A stretch of DNA of 47,565 nt, from assembly GCA_030447665.1 (NCBI GenBank), contig JAUJOJ010000012.1, positions 1-47,565 on the forward strand. The letters run 5' to 3'. The position numbers and the translations under genes are program-made. The notes below the pieces were generated by a model, which saw nothing but the letters and a program-made list of their open reading frames with translations, searched no databases and was not told where the DNA came from. Position 1 is the first letter of the stretch. Every line of letters starts with the position of its first letter. The stretch comes from Allosphingosinicella sp. (GTDB lineage Bacteria > Pseudomonadota > Alphaproteobacteria > Sphingomonadales > Sphingomonadaceae). Below are positions 1-8,015 of the stretch, piece by piece.

Positions 1-235
1 TCTCCCTTCGTACTCAAACTGAATCTGTCAGTTCTGCCGTTCACTATCCGAGCCACGTTCCAGTGTCTAGCCCCGAAACCAGGCCTTACCAAGTCCGGAG
101 CCGTCCCTAGCCAATAGCCGGTTGAAGAACTCTGAACGGCCGAACGTCGCCCGGTTCAAAAAGTTCAATCCGGCCTTGCCGTGGCTCCGGCAATTGCCAA
201 GCGCGTATGCGGCCACTAATAGGGAGGCGGGAAAC

Positions 236-875
236 ATGAGTTTAGCGAGGAATATCAAGGCTTTGAGGCTTTTTAATTCTAAGCTGAAGGTGCGCTCCCC
301 GATCGCGCTCCGTGCATTCGCCCCTTCGCTTCTCCTGCTGTTGATGCCTGCCGAGGGGCGGGCCGCGGTCGATATCTCATTTTATTCACGCGAGTTCGGC
401 GCCAATTTTCCCCACGCTTTTGTCGGTCTCGCCGGAACCGGCGACCGCACCGGGCAAAGAATAGGTACCAACTATGGCTTCACGGCAACACATATCGGCC
501 CCGCCATTCGGTTCGGCGCGGTGAAGGGGGAGATCTTCTCGCGGGATTCGCAGACGGACGCACGCTATCGCCTCGAGCGACAGGCATTTCAGCTTCGAGC
601 TCAGCGATGCCAAATATGAGGCGGTCGTGGCGAGGGTAGAAAAATGGCGAAACCTCGGGCAGCCTTCTTACGATCTGACCGGAGCAATTGCGCACTTGGT
701 CGCCGACCTGGCGGGAAGGCTCGGCATGTCCGGCGCGACGGCCAAGGCGCTGATGAACAAGCCCCGTTCGTTCGTCGAATCTCTCACGGCGGCAGATACG
801 CAGGGGCTGTCGGCGCGACCGGCTTCGATCCACCGGCTGCCCGCCCGCTGGCCCTCAGCGGTCGATGTCGGCTAA
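236..875 (+). pseudogene. Frameshifted exported protein, possibly permuted NlpC/P60-like
   Basis: The reading frame opens at an ATG after a good ribosome site (AGGGAGG, near 221) and encodes a basic N-terminus, a hydrophobic stretch (APSLLLLLMPAEGRA) and a likely signal-peptidase cut before AVDISFY. It then contains PHAFVGLAG and TNYGFTATHIGPAI. That frame stops at 619, but the protein plainly continues in another frame (AIASSDRHFSFELSDAKYEA and onward) to a stop at 875, so there is an indel near 560-570. Around 675-700 a third frame would give RSNC, suggesting two further compensating indels at an Asn-Cys motif. A His motif near the N-terminus and Cys near the C-terminus would suit a circularly permuted papain/NlpC-like fold, but this is a guess. 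The 3' end overlaps the rmlD start by 11 bases, so the two were probably one operon. Confidence 0.6.
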
Positions 876-1782
876 TCCTGTGGGCTCCCCTAAAATCCTC
901 GTTCTCGGCAGAGAGGGGCAAGTGGCGCGCAGCCTAGCCGAACGAGCGCGGCACCGTGACACTCTCGATATCCAATTCGCCGCCCGTCCCGACTTCGATC
1001 TGGAAATCGAGGAAAAAGTTGCTCGAGCGGTAGCGGTCCATGCGCCCGATGTGATCGTGAACGCCGCGGCCTATACTGCGGTCGATCGTGCCGAGGCGGA
1101 CGCCGAGACCGCCCATCGGATCAATGCGACCGGGCCTGCACTGATCGCGCGGCAGGCAAAGCGGGCAGGGGCCCGGCTCGTCCACCTTTCCACCGACTAT
1201 GTCTATGATGGCCTAAGCCCTGCGCCTTACGTGGAGGGTGCGGCGGTCGATCCGATCAACGTCTACGGAAAAACCAAGCTGCTCGGAGAAGAAGGCGTCC
1301 GCGCCGAGCTGCCCGGCGAGCACATCATCGTCCGCACGTCCTGGGTCTACAGCCCGTTCGGCAGCAACTTCGTCAAGACCATGCTCAATCTCGCACAGAC
1401 GCGGGAAACCGTGAATGTCGTCAGCGACCAGGTCGGCAGTCCGACCTCGGCCCTTGATCTGGCGGAAGGGCTACTGGCCGCCATCATGACGTGGCGCACC
1501 GATCCCGGACGGGGTCTTGGCGAGACCTACCATTTGGCTGGAGCGGGGCAAACCAGCTGGGCCGGCCTGGCGGAGCGGATCATGGACGTGAGCCGCGGCT
1601 GCGGCGGACGCTACGCCGAGATCGTGCCGATCAGCACGGCCGAATATCCGACCGCTGCGGCTCGTCCGCGCTTTTCCATCCTCGATTCGGCCAAGTTCCG
1701 CTCGACTTTCGACTATGCCTGCGAGCCTTGGGAGGTGGCGGTTTCCAGGGTCGTGAAGCGCCTCGCACGAGCGGCTGACTGA
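865..1782 (+). CDS. rmlD: dTDP-4-dehydrorhamnose reductase (RmlD)
   Basis: Last step of dTDP-L-rhamnose synthesis: NAD(P)H-dependent reduction of dTDP-4-keto-L-rhamnose, in the cytoplasm. The 305-residue protein has the shortened SDR nucleotide-binding motif GREGQ (residues 15-19) typical of RmlD, the HLSTDYVYDG segment, and the catalytic pair in YGKTK (Tyr134, Lys138), followed by RTSWVYSPFGSNFVKTM. Length is normal for the family. The ATG at 865 lies inside the end of the preceding broken gene, consistent with translational coupling. The partners are not adjacent: rmlC is at 7.0 kb and rmlA/rmlB are at 42.5-44.5 kb. The next gene is convergent, with only 36 bases between the two stops. Confidence 0.93.
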   Translation: MSANPVGSPKILVLGREGQVARSLAERARHRDTLDIQFAARPDFDLEIEEKVARAVAVHAPDVIVNAAAYTAVDRAEADAETAHRINATGPALIARQAKRAGARLVHLSTDYVYDGLSPAPYVEGAAVDPINVYGKTKLLGEEGVRAELPGEHIIVRTSWVYSPFGSNFVKTMLNLAQTRETVNVVSDQVGSPTSALDLAEGLLAAIMTWRTDPGRGLGETYHLAGAGQTSWAGLAERIMDVSRGCGGRYAEIVPISTAEYPTAAARPRFSILDSAKFRSTFDYACEPWEVAVSRVVKRLARAAD

Positions 1783-1818
1783 CGGCGCAAGCCGCCGGCG
1801 GCTGCGGCCCGGCAAGGT

Positions 1819-2817
1819 CTAAATACCGTGATAATCCCGGTACCAGCGGACGAAGCGGGGGACGCCTTCGTCGATCCTCACCGAAGGCCGGAAACCCAGA
1901 TCGCGCTGGATCGCGCTGATATCCGCGTAGGTATCGCGAACGTCGCCGGGCTGCATCGGCATCAGCTTCTTTTCCGCCCTCCGCCCGCACGCCTCTTCCA
2001 AAAGGCTGATCATGCGGACCAGCTCTTCCGAAACGTTGTTGCCGATATTGTACAAGCGGTGCGGCGCCTTGCTTCCGCCGGCCTTTTCGAGCCCGTCATC
2101 GCGCGGCGGATTGTCGAGCGCGGCGACGACTCCCGTGACGATATCGTCGATATAGGTAAAATCGCGCCGCATATTGCCTTCGCCGAACACCTCGATCGGC
2201 TCCCCCGCCAGGATCGCTCTGGTGAAAAGCCACATCGCCATGTCGGGGCGGCCCCACGGTCCATAGACCGTGAAGAAGCGAAGCCCCGTTTGCGCCAGCC
2301 GATAGAGGTGGGCATAGGTCTCGCTCATCAGCTCGTCGGCCTTCTTGGTGGCGGCGTAAAGCGAAAGCGGATGATCGACCCGGTCCTCGACCCTGAACGG
2401 CAGGCTCTCGTTGCCGCCGTAGACCGACGATGAGGATGCATAGACGAAATGCGAAGAGCGGCGGCGGCGCGCCACCTCCATCATGTTGAGGTGCCCGACG
2501 AGGTTCGACTGCACATAAGCGTGCGGGTTTTCGATCGAGTAGCGGACACCGGCCTGCGCGCCCAGATGGACGATGCGGTCGAACTCCAGATCCTCGAGAA
2601 CAGGGTTGAGGCTCGCCTGGTCGGCGAAGTCGACCTCCAGGAAGGTGAAGGCGCTGCCATGATCCGCTTGCTGCCTGGCAAGCCGGTCGCGCTTCAGCTG
2701 CACGGAATAATAATCGTTGAGATTGTCGAGAGCGATAACCTCCTCACCCCGCTCCATCAGCCGCCGTGCGACGTGGAAGCCGATGAAGCCGGCGCCGCCG
2801 GTCACTAAAGTCGCCAC
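1819..2817 (-). CDS. UDP-glucuronate 4-epimerase-like SDR (CapI/LpsL family)
   Basis: Extended SDR epimerase of 332 residues. It starts [18 protein letters not shown], carries the family-like segment ALDNLNDYYSVQLKRDRL, a Ser-rich SSSSVYG strand and the catalytic Tyr154/Lys158 in YAATK, then RFFTVYGPWGRPDMA. The LDNLNDYYxxxLK signature and substrate-loop sequence are those of UDP-glucuronate 4-epimerases, which make UDP-galacturonate for capsule or lipopolysaccharide. I chose the GTG at 2817 because the Rossmann strand begins two residues later and a GAGGGGG ribosome site lies just upstream; the longer open frame upstream of it overlaps the phosphatase gene and is not protein-like. It is 53 bases downstream of the phosphatase gene, probably in one transcript. 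A UDP-glucose 4-epimerase activity is less likely but not excluded. Confidence 0.82.
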   Translation of the reverse strand: MATLVTGGAGFIGFHVARRLMERGEEVIALDNLNDYYSVQLKRDRLARQQADHGSAFTFLEVDFADQASLNPVLEDLEFDRIVHLGAQAGVRYSIENPHAYVQSNLVGHLNMMEVARRRRSSHFVYASSSSVYGGNESLPFRVEDRVDHPLSLYAATKKADELMSETYAHLYRLAQTGLRFFTVYGPWGRPDMAMWLFTRAILAGEPIEVFGEGNMRRDFTYIDDIVTGVVAALDNPPRDDGLEKAGGSKAPHRLYNIGNNVSEELVRMISLLEEACGRRAEKKLMPMQPGDVRDTYADISAIQRDLGFRPSVRIDEGVPRFVRWYRDYHGI

Positions 2818-2870
2818 TGATTGAAATCCCCCTCTTCTGGCAATTGGCGGCTTCTCGCCGCCTGCGCGGT

Positions 2871-3635
2871 TTAGCCGGCATCCGCCCGGGCATGAAGGAA
2901 CCAGCGCTCCGATCCCTCCAGCCCGATCGCCGTCAACAGGCCCGTCTTGTAGGCCCCCGTGTCGAGGCCGATCCTGTTCGGCCGCTCTTCCGGTGCGTCG
3001 ACGATCGTATGGCCATGGACCACGACGACGCCGTGATCGCTCGGATCGTCCAGGAAGCCTTCCCGGATCCACCGCAAATCGCCGCTGACCTGCTTGTCCA
3101 GCTCCACGCCGGGCCTGATGCCCGCGTGAACGAAGAGATAGTCGCCGAACCGGAACGTGTCCGCCATATCGGCCAGGAACCGGACATGTTCGCGCGGCAC
3201 CTGCTCGATCAGCCGGTCGACAAGCTCCCCCTGGCTCGCATTCAAGAACCAGCCCTGGCTGACGCCATAGCTTTCCGCGCATTCAAGCCCGCCATAGGTG
3301 AGCCAACGCTGCACATTGCTGTCCTCGCGGTTGAGAACGCTGAGGAAGAATTCCTCGTGATTTCCCTTGAGGAACACGGTTCGATGGAACCGTGGCGGAT
3401 GGGCGATCAAATGCTCCACCACGCCTCGGGAATCCGGTCCTCGATCGACCAGATCGCCCAGGAAGATGAGGTAGGTCTTGGCCGGCCCGCGGCTCTCATT
3501 GTCCTGTTCGATCTGGCGCAGGAGGTCGAGCATCAGGTCGAGCCGCCCGTGAACGTCTCCGATGGCATAGGCGCGGCTACCCGGCGGCGCTTGAGGATGA
3601 GCCTTGCGGCGGCTCTTGGAAAAAAGTCCGAACAC
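2871..3635 (-). CDS. PPP-family metallophosphoesterase (serine/threonine phosphatase type)
   Basis: A 254-residue cytoplasmic metallophosphatase. The three metal-binding blocks of the PPP/calcineurin fold are all present and in order: GDVHGR (about residues 27-32), GDLVDRGPDS (about 60-69) and GNHEE (about 96-100), with later metal-ligand histidines in LFVHAGIRPG and VVVHGHTIVD and the end block IGLDTGAYKTG. These are hallmarks of bacterial PrpA/PrpB-like and ApaH-like phosphatases. It starts with GTG at 3635 and reads away from wza. Placement between an epimerase and the wza-wzc pair invites the idea that it acts on phosphoproteins of the export machinery or on a phosphorylated metabolite, but nothing in the sequence fixes the substrate. 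Confidence 0.88.
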   Translation of the reverse strand: MFGLFSKSRRKAHPQAPPGSRAYAIGDVHGRLDLMLDLLRQIEQDNESRGPAKTYLIFLGDLVDRGPDSRGVVEHLIAHPPRFHRTVFLKGNHEEFFLSVLNREDSNVQRWLTYGGLECAESYGVSQGWFLNASQGELVDRLIEQVPREHVRFLADMADTFRFGDYLFVHAGIRPGVELDKQVSGDLRWIREGFLDDPSDHGVVVVHGHTIVDAPEERPNRIGLDTGAYKTGLLTAIGLEGSERWFLHARADAG

Positions 3636-3820
3636 GGTGTATGATGCTTCTCAAAAGGCCTGCGGCGATATACGCGCGGACCCGGACGGTTCAAGTGCGG
3701 AGCACCCTTTGGCGCCTCATCGGCGCCAAGGGATTGGTTCAGCAATGAGAAAACTCCTGAGGTATACTGTTGGCGTTGGGCTCGTCATCCTGTAGACGGG
3801 CGGAAACCCGAATTGTGGGA
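3636..3820. promoter_or_regulatory. Divergent intergenic region upstream of wza, with hairpin
   Basis: A 185-base region between the phosphatase (leftward) and wza (rightward), so promoters for both should lie here. It holds a strong imperfect hairpin at 3705-3732: GGCGCC arms around a TCATC loop, extended by CCCTT(T) against AAGGG with one bulged T. A TATACT hexamer occurs near 3764 but has no well-spaced -35 partner. I found no JUMPstart/ops-like motif. The hairpin would sit in the wza leader or promoter. Confidence 0.4.
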
Positions 3821-4573
3821 ATGATGATGCCATTTTTGGTTGAAGACTTACGCGCCTCTCGAACGACGAGGCTGTTGGCAATCCTAATCGTCGGCATGCT
3901 GGCGCTCGCGCTGTCCGGCTGCAGCGGCAGGAGTGCCGAGCTGAACAACATCCCCTACGCGACGGCTGGTTTCGGTCCGCCTACGCCGGAGCCGGCCGAG
4001 GTGGCGCGGGGCGAGGCGCAGATCGCGCCATATGACAAGCTTGAGATCAAGGTTTTCCAGGTCGAGGATCTCTCAGGGCAGTTTCAGGTCAATTCCGCCG
4101 GCCAGATTCTATATCCGCTGATCGGATCGGTTGCTGTCAGCGGGAAAACGCCCTCTGAGCTGGCGCAATCGATAACGACCCAATTGGGAGCAAAATATCT
4201 CCGCTCCCCGAAGGTGCAGGTGAACATCGTTGAGGCCTCCCCGGTTGAGCGGACGGTCACCATCGATGGCTCTGTTAAAGATCCGGGTGCTCACCCGGTC
4301 AGAGGAACGACCACCCTGATGCGCGCGGTCGCACTGGCGAAAGGCCTTGGCGACGGTGCCAATCCGAAGCGGGTTGTTGTTTTCCGCACCGTTGACGGGC
4401 AGAGGCTTGCCGGCGGCTTCGATCTGACGGCGATCAGGAGAGCTCAGGTAGAGGATCCGATCATTTACCCGAACGACATCGTGATCGTCGACGGCAAGGA
4501 TACGAGATTGCTGTCCACGGTCCGCGAGATATTCTACGCGCTTCCGATCCTCAGTATTTTCCGGCCATTCTGA
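3821..4573 (+). CDS. wza: Outer-membrane polysaccharide export lipoprotein (Wza family)
   Basis: A 250-residue secreted lipoprotein. The N-terminus is basic then hydrophobic (LLAILIVGMLALALSGC) with the lipobox LSGC giving acylated Cys34. Next come the polysaccharide-export (Poly_export) domain at about 60-140 (YDKLEIKVFQVEDLSGQF, GQILYPLIG, SPKVQVNIVEA) and one SLBB-type domain (VTIDGSVKDPGAHPVRGTTT). It forms the outer-membrane channel of Wzx/Wzy-type capsule or exopolysaccharide systems and works with the Wzc-type protein encoded 27 bases downstream. It is shorter than E. coli Wza (about 380 residues), as is usual for sphingan-type GelD/SpsD homologues. The start is one of three tandem ATG codons at 3821-3829 after GTGGGA; a more distant TTG at 3770 is less likely because it puts a non-basic tail before the signal peptide. 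Confidence 0.9.
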   Translation: MMMPFLVEDLRASRTTRLLAILIVGMLALALSGCSGRSAELNNIPYATAGFGPPTPEPAEVARGEAQIAPYDKLEIKVFQVEDLSGQFQVNSAGQILYPLIGSVAVSGKTPSELAQSITTQLGAKYLRSPKVQVNIVEASPVERTVTIDGSVKDPGAHPVRGTTTLMRAVALAKGLGDGANPKRVVVFRTVDGQRLAGGFDLTAIRRAQVEDPIIYPNDIVIVDGKDTRLLSTVREIFYALPILSIFRPF

Positions 4574-4600
4574 CCGTCACATTTTTTCAGGACCAGAGAG

Positions 4601-6835
4601 ATGAACAATCAGAGTGGGATTCTCCCAGGAGGAGGCGCCGTTGTCCCGTTCGAGCGACATGAACTCGCTTCGACCGGACTGCGCGATGTCCTCGTGGCCC
4701 AACCCGCTGCGAATGAGCACCGCATCACGCCGAGCGAGGTCTGGCGTGTCATCGTCAAATGGTGGTGGCTGATTGCTGCCATCACCTTCGTGTGTCTCGT
4801 CACGTCAGTCGTCCTCTCGCTCCTGGTTCAGCCGGAATACCGGGCGAGATCCATCCTGGAGGTGAATCGGGAAGGCGTTCAGGTCGTCCAGATGGGCCAG
4901 ATCGAGACGATGGAGATGGGGGATCGCGAATTTATCAACACGCAGGCGGGACTTCTGAGGAGTCGCGCGCTTGCGGAGCGCGTCGCGCGCAGCCTCAATC
5001 TCGCTGGGAACAGCCAATTCTTCAGTCCGCAGACGCCGCGGCCAGTTCGGGAGGAGCAGGCTGCCGGCTTCGTGCAAGGCTCGGTCGCGGTTAATCCTGT
5101 CCGCGACAGCCGCCTTATCGAGCTGGCGGTTGAGAGCACCGATCCGGAATTGGCCGCAAAAATCGCCAATGCATATGGCGAGAACTTCATTCAAAACAAT
5201 CTAGAGCGTCGGTTTGAAGCCAATTCCTACGCTCGAAGCTTTCTCGAGCAGCGGCTCGCCGCGGTGAGGAAGAAGCTTGAAGATTCCGAGCGTCAGCTTG
5301 TCGCTTATGCGCAGCGGCAGGGGATCGTCACGCTGAACGTCGACACCGGCAGCGGGGGCGGACGAACCGAGCAGTCGATCGATGCCGGTTCGCTGACCTC
5401 GATCAATGGCGCCCTTCAGCAGGCTCGCACCGAGCGGATCGCCGTCGAACAGAGGTTAAGGCAGAGTGGAGGCTCCCGAGCAACGACCGAAGTCCTCGCC
5501 AACTCCACCATCCAGGGGCTTGTCGCGCAAAAGTCGGATCTTCAGGCGCAATATCAAGAGAAGCTTGGCCTCTATCAGCCCGATTATCCGCTGATGGCGC
5601 AAATGAGGGCGCGCATCCAGTCGCTCGACAGTGCGATCAAGCGGGAGGTCGGCAATGTCGGCGGCGCGCTTCGTGGCGAGTATGAGGCGGCCATTGGCCG
5701 TGAGCGGCAGCTCGAAGCCAAGGTGAACCAGCTCAAGGCCGCCTTGCTCAACCTGCGCGGCCGGAGCATTCAGTATACGATCTTCCAGCGTGAGGTGGAC
5801 ACCAACCGGGCGCTCTACGATTCCCTGCTTCAGCGTTACAAGGAGGTCGGCGTGGCCGGCGGCCTCGGCTCCAACGTCGTGTCGATCGTCGATCGCGCGC
5901 AGGTTCCTGGTGCGCCTTTCAAGCCCAATCTGCCGTTCAACATGGCGATCGGGCTCATCAGCGGACTCCTTCTCGGGTTCGGAGCGGCCTTCGCTCTCGA
6001 ATGGATGGACGATACCATCAAGACTCCGGACGACCTTACCGGAAAGCTCGGCATCCCGGCGCTGGGAGTCGTTCCGCGCGCGGGCAAGGAAGCCTCGCTG
6101 CAGGAGCAACTGGCGGATTCCCGGTCGCAGGTCACAGAGGCCTATCAGTCGATCAGAACGGCGCTCCAGTTCTCCACGGATCATGGCCTTCCCAAATCCC
6201 TGCTCATCACCAGTACCCGCGCCAGCGAGGGCAAATCGAGCACGGCCTTGGCACTGGCCCAGATCCTTTCCAAGCTCGGAGCTTCGGTGCTGCTCATCGA
6301 TGGCGATCTTCGCAAGCCGACCTTCAAGGGGCCTGCCGGCTCGGATGCCGGCCTGACTTCGCTCCTTGCCGGGTCGGGCACCGTGAAGGACGCCGTTCAG
6401 CCGACCGAACATGAAGGGCTCCACCTTCTGCCGGCGGGTCGCATTCCGCCCAATCCGGCTGAACTCCTTGCCTCCGGCCGCTTCTCCGCGATCCTGGAGC
6501 AAGCGGGCGCCATGTTCGACTATGTCGTGGTCGACGGGCCGCCCGTGCTCGGGCTAGCCGATGCGCCTCTCCTCAGCTTCCATTGCGAAGGAACGGTGAT
6601 GGTGATCGAATCCGGCGCCATTCGCCGCGGCGCCGCCCTCAACGCGGTGAAGCGGCTTCGTGCCGCCGACGCGCGCATCACGGGCGGAGTGCTGACCAAG
6701 TTCAGCGCCACCAAGTCCGGCTACGGCTACGGCTACGGCTACGGCTATGGCGACGATCAATATACCTATCGGGAAGGCATCGAGACCAAGACGCAGATCA
6801 AGCTGTCCAAGGAGGCGAACGCTGCGGAGGCTTGA
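4601..6835 (+). CDS. wzc: Polysaccharide co-polymerase / BY-family tyrosine autokinase (Wzc type)
   Basis: A 744-residue inner-membrane protein that controls chain length and contacts the Wza channel. Order: cytoplasmic N-terminus; transmembrane helix at about 54-76 (WWWLIAAITFVCLVTSVVLS); a large periplasmic Wzz-type region with coiled coil (about 200-420); second helix at about 447-467 (MAIGLISGLLLGFGAAFA); then the cytoplasmic kinase. The kinase has Walker A SEGKSST (about 542-548), Walker A' LLIDGDLRKP (about 565-574) and Walker B VVVDGPP (about 641-647). The tail has five Tyr in a (Tyr-Gly) run (about 707-716) plus YTYREG, the expected autophosphorylation cluster. In sphingan clusters the two parts are often separate GelC/GelE-like proteins; here they are one chain. 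The ATG at 4601 follows a GAGAG ribosome site. Confidence 0.93.
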   Translation: MNNQSGILPGGGAVVPFERHELASTGLRDVLVAQPAANEHRITPSEVWRVIVKWWWLIAAITFVCLVTSVVLSLLVQPEYRARSILEVNREGVQVVQMGQIETMEMGDREFINTQAGLLRSRALAERVARSLNLAGNSQFFSPQTPRPVREEQAAGFVQGSVAVNPVRDSRLIELAVESTDPELAAKIANAYGENFIQNNLERRFEANSYARSFLEQRLAAVRKKLEDSERQLVAYAQRQGIVTLNVDTGSGGGRTEQSIDAGSLTSINGALQQARTERIAVEQRLRQSGGSRATTEVLANSTIQGLVAQKSDLQAQYQEKLGLYQPDYPLMAQMRARIQSLDSAIKREVGNVGGALRGEYEAAIGRERQLEAKVNQLKAALLNLRGRSIQYTIFQREVDTNRALYDSLLQRYKEVGVAGGLGSNVVSIVDRAQVPGAPFKPNLPFNMAIGLISGLLLGFGAAFALEWMDDTIKTPDDLTGKLGIPALGVVPRAGKEASLQEQLADSRSQVTEAYQSIRTALQFSTDHGLPKSLLITSTRASEGKSSTALALAQILSKLGASVLLIDGDLRKPTFKGPAGSDAGLTSLLAGSGTVKDAVQPTEHEGLHLLPAGRIPPNPAELLASGRFSAILEQAGAMFDYVVVDGPPVLGLADAPLLSFHCEGTVMVIESGAIRRGAALNAVKRLRAADARITGGVLTKFSATKSGYGYGYGYGYGDDQYTYREGIETKTQIKLSKEANAAEA
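6719..6748 (+). repeat. Hexanucleotide tandem repeat inside wzc (Tyr-Gly tail)
   Basis: Four exact GGCTAC units followed by GGCTAT encode the Gly-Tyr repeats of the kinase tail. Near-perfect 6-base units keep the frame, so slippage would change the number of phosphorylatable tyrosines without breaking the protein. Confidence 0.85.
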
Positions 6836-6837
6836 AC

Positions 6838-6861
6838 GGCGGAGCTCCTTGGGGCTCCGCC
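6838..6861 (+). terminator. Possible terminator hairpin after wzc
   Basis: Perfect 8-base arms GGCGGAGC and GCTCCGCC with an 8-base loop begin three bases after the wzc stop. There is no run of T after it, so it may be a weak or Rho-assisted terminator, or only an mRNA-stabilising hairpin. Confidence 0.45.
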
Positions 6862-6911
6862 TGCTTCACACCCGGCGGCGAGCTCAACCTTGAAGTCGCT
6901 CTCACTCTAGA

Positions 6912-7030
6912 CCTTGATCGGATCAGGCTAGATCAGCCTGATCCGATCAAGGTTTCAACCATCTGAGAAGGGCCTGATTCACACCTTCGGCGGAAGCGCG
7001 AAGCGCTTCCACCTCAAGCGATCAGGCCCT
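6912..7030 (+). repeat. Composite palindromic element, copy 1 (upstream of rmlC)
   Basis: Two hairpins in a row. Part A (6912-6952) is a perfect 18-base inverted repeat, CCTTGATCGGATCAGGCT and its complement, with a 5-base loop. Part B (6969-7030) has AGGGCCTGAT/ATCAGGCCCT ends and an inner GGAAGCGC/GCGCTTCC hairpin (6992-7010). Part B ends 12 bases before the rmlC start. A second copy lies in inverted orientation at 44638-44755, upstream of rmlA. The 60-base core of part B matches its counterpart at 57 of 60 positions by eye. This looks like a REP/MITE-like non-coding repeat rather than a terminator alone. Confidence 0.8.
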
Positions 7031-7042
7031 AGGATCGGCGAT

Positions 7043-7591
7043 ATGCGTGTTACTCGGACCGCTTTGAGCGAGGTCCTGCTTGTAGAGCCGACCGTTCACG
7101 GCGATTCACGGGGCTTCTTCCTCGAAAGCTACAACGAGCGGCGGTTCAACGAGGCGGTCGGCCGCGACGTGCGGTTCGTCCAAGACAATCACAGCCGCTC
7201 GAGCAAGGGCGTGCTGCGCGGCCTCCACTATCAATTGCCTCCTCATGCTCAGGCGAAACTTGTTCGGGTTATGGCGGGCGCGATTTTCGACGTGGCCGTG
7301 GACGTGCGCCGCTCCTCGCCCACCTTCGGGCAATGGGTCGGCGTTCACCTCTCCGCCGAAAACCACCGCCAATTGTGGATCCCCGAAGGCTTCGCCCACG
7401 GATTCCTCAGCATGAGCGAGAGCGCCGATATCCTTTACAAGGCATCGACTTATTATTCGCCGGCCGACGAGGGCGTGATTGCCTGGAACGACCCCGATCT
7501 GGCGATCGAATGGCCGCTCGGCGGAGCCCCCATCGTCTCAGCCAAGGACGCGGCGGCGCCTCGGCTTTCGGAAGCGGAGCTCTTCGGGTGA
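7043..7591 (+). CDS. rmlC: dTDP-4-dehydrorhamnose 3,5-epimerase (RmlC)
   Basis: Third step of dTDP-L-rhamnose synthesis, a cofactor-free double epimerisation by a cupin dimer in the cytoplasm. The 182-residue protein shows DSRGFFLESYNERRF (substrate-binding region), VQDNHSRSSKGVLRGLHYQ with catalytic His62, the cupin strands FDVAVDVRRSSPTFG and WIPEGFAHGFL, and catalytic Tyr132 in DILYKASTYYSP. Length is normal. The ATG at 7043 comes 12 bases after the composite palindromic repeat. It stands alone on its transcript unless wzc reads through. A possible terminator follows at 7601. Confidence 0.95.
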   Translation: MRVTRTALSEVLLVEPTVHGDSRGFFLESYNERRFNEAVGRDVRFVQDNHSRSSKGVLRGLHYQLPPHAQAKLVRVMAGAIFDVAVDVRRSSPTFGQWVGVHLSAENHRQLWIPEGFAHGFLSMSESADILYKASTYYSPADEGVIAWNDPDLAIEWPLGGAPIVSAKDAAAPRLSEAELFG

Positions 7592-7600
7592 TGGTGCTTC

Positions 7601-7669
7601 CCTCTCCTCGGTTCGCGCCCGAGCAAAGCGCGGCAGGCGGGAGAGGCTAGCTCCTTATTCTCGTTTTTT
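7601..7669 (+). terminator. Possible terminator after rmlC
   Basis: CCTCTCC (7601-7607) pairs with GGAGAGG (7640-7646) around a GC-rich internal loop, and a six-T run follows at about 7664-7669. The gap of nearly 20 bases between stem and T-run is longer than ideal. Confidence 0.35.
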
Positions 7670-7679
7670 GTAGCTTGCT

Positions 7680-7756
7680 CTAGTGTGGCGAATCTGAAAT
7701 TCGCACTGTTCTGATGGCACCCGCGGAGCGAATTTCAGATTCAAAAGCCACACTAG
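7680..7756. repeat. 77-bp CTAG-ended palindromic element, unit 1
   Basis: Outer arms CTAGTGTGGC and GCCACACTAG enclose inner arms GAATCTGAAATTCGC and GCGAATTTCAGATTC, separated by a 23-base centre. Only an extra AAAA breaks the right arm. No coding potential. Its size and ends match the neighbouring unit at 7770-7846, suggesting a MITE-like family. Confidence 0.8.
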
Positions 7757-7769
7757 AAACCCCTTGAAT

Positions 7770-7846
7770 CTAGTGTCCTTATTGATTTGAAGTTCGCAAC
7801 GAGGCTGATCCCGGCGATGAAGCGAACTTCAAATCCAGGACACTAG
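7770..7846. repeat. 77-bp CTAG-ended palindromic element, unit 2
   Basis: Outer arms CTAGTGTCC and GGACACTAG and inner arms GATTTGAAGTTCGC and GCGAACTTCAAATC. It is exactly as long as unit 1, from which 13 bases separate it, but its arm sequence differs while staying complementary, so the fold rather than the sequence is conserved. Confidence 0.8.
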
Positions 7847-8015
7847 CGGGCCGTGCCTCCGGCCGCGACGTCGCGCTCGATGCGTCGAGGAATGTCGCAG
7901 TCGACCAATCGGTGTCCGTCACCATGATGTCCGGCGTGTAAACCTCGCCGGGTGGGGCGGCCCACCGCATGCCCAACATTGACGCTTCCAGTATCTGCAC
8001 TCGGCAGGCTTCCGG
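7847..8015. other. Non-coding stretch downstream of the GtrA-like gene
   Basis: With the two palindromes, this completes a 424-base region without a clear gene. On the minus strand a short frame (about 7850-8000) reads GMRWAAPPGEVYTPDIMVT and looks mildly protein-like, perhaps a gene remnant, but I cannot assign it to a family and it has no convincing ribosome site. Confidence 0.3.

Noticed and set aside
1819..3282. A 487-residue version of the epimerase
   Set aside because: The first 150 residues are out-of-frame reading of the phosphatase gene; the epimerase starts at GTG 2817.
3705..3732. JUMPstart-like leader in front of wza
   Set aside because: There is a hairpin but none of the JUMPstart or ops core sequence.
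5456..6502. A 348-residue minus-strand open frame inside wzc
   Set aside because: Antisense shadow of a well-defined kinase gene in high-GC DNA.
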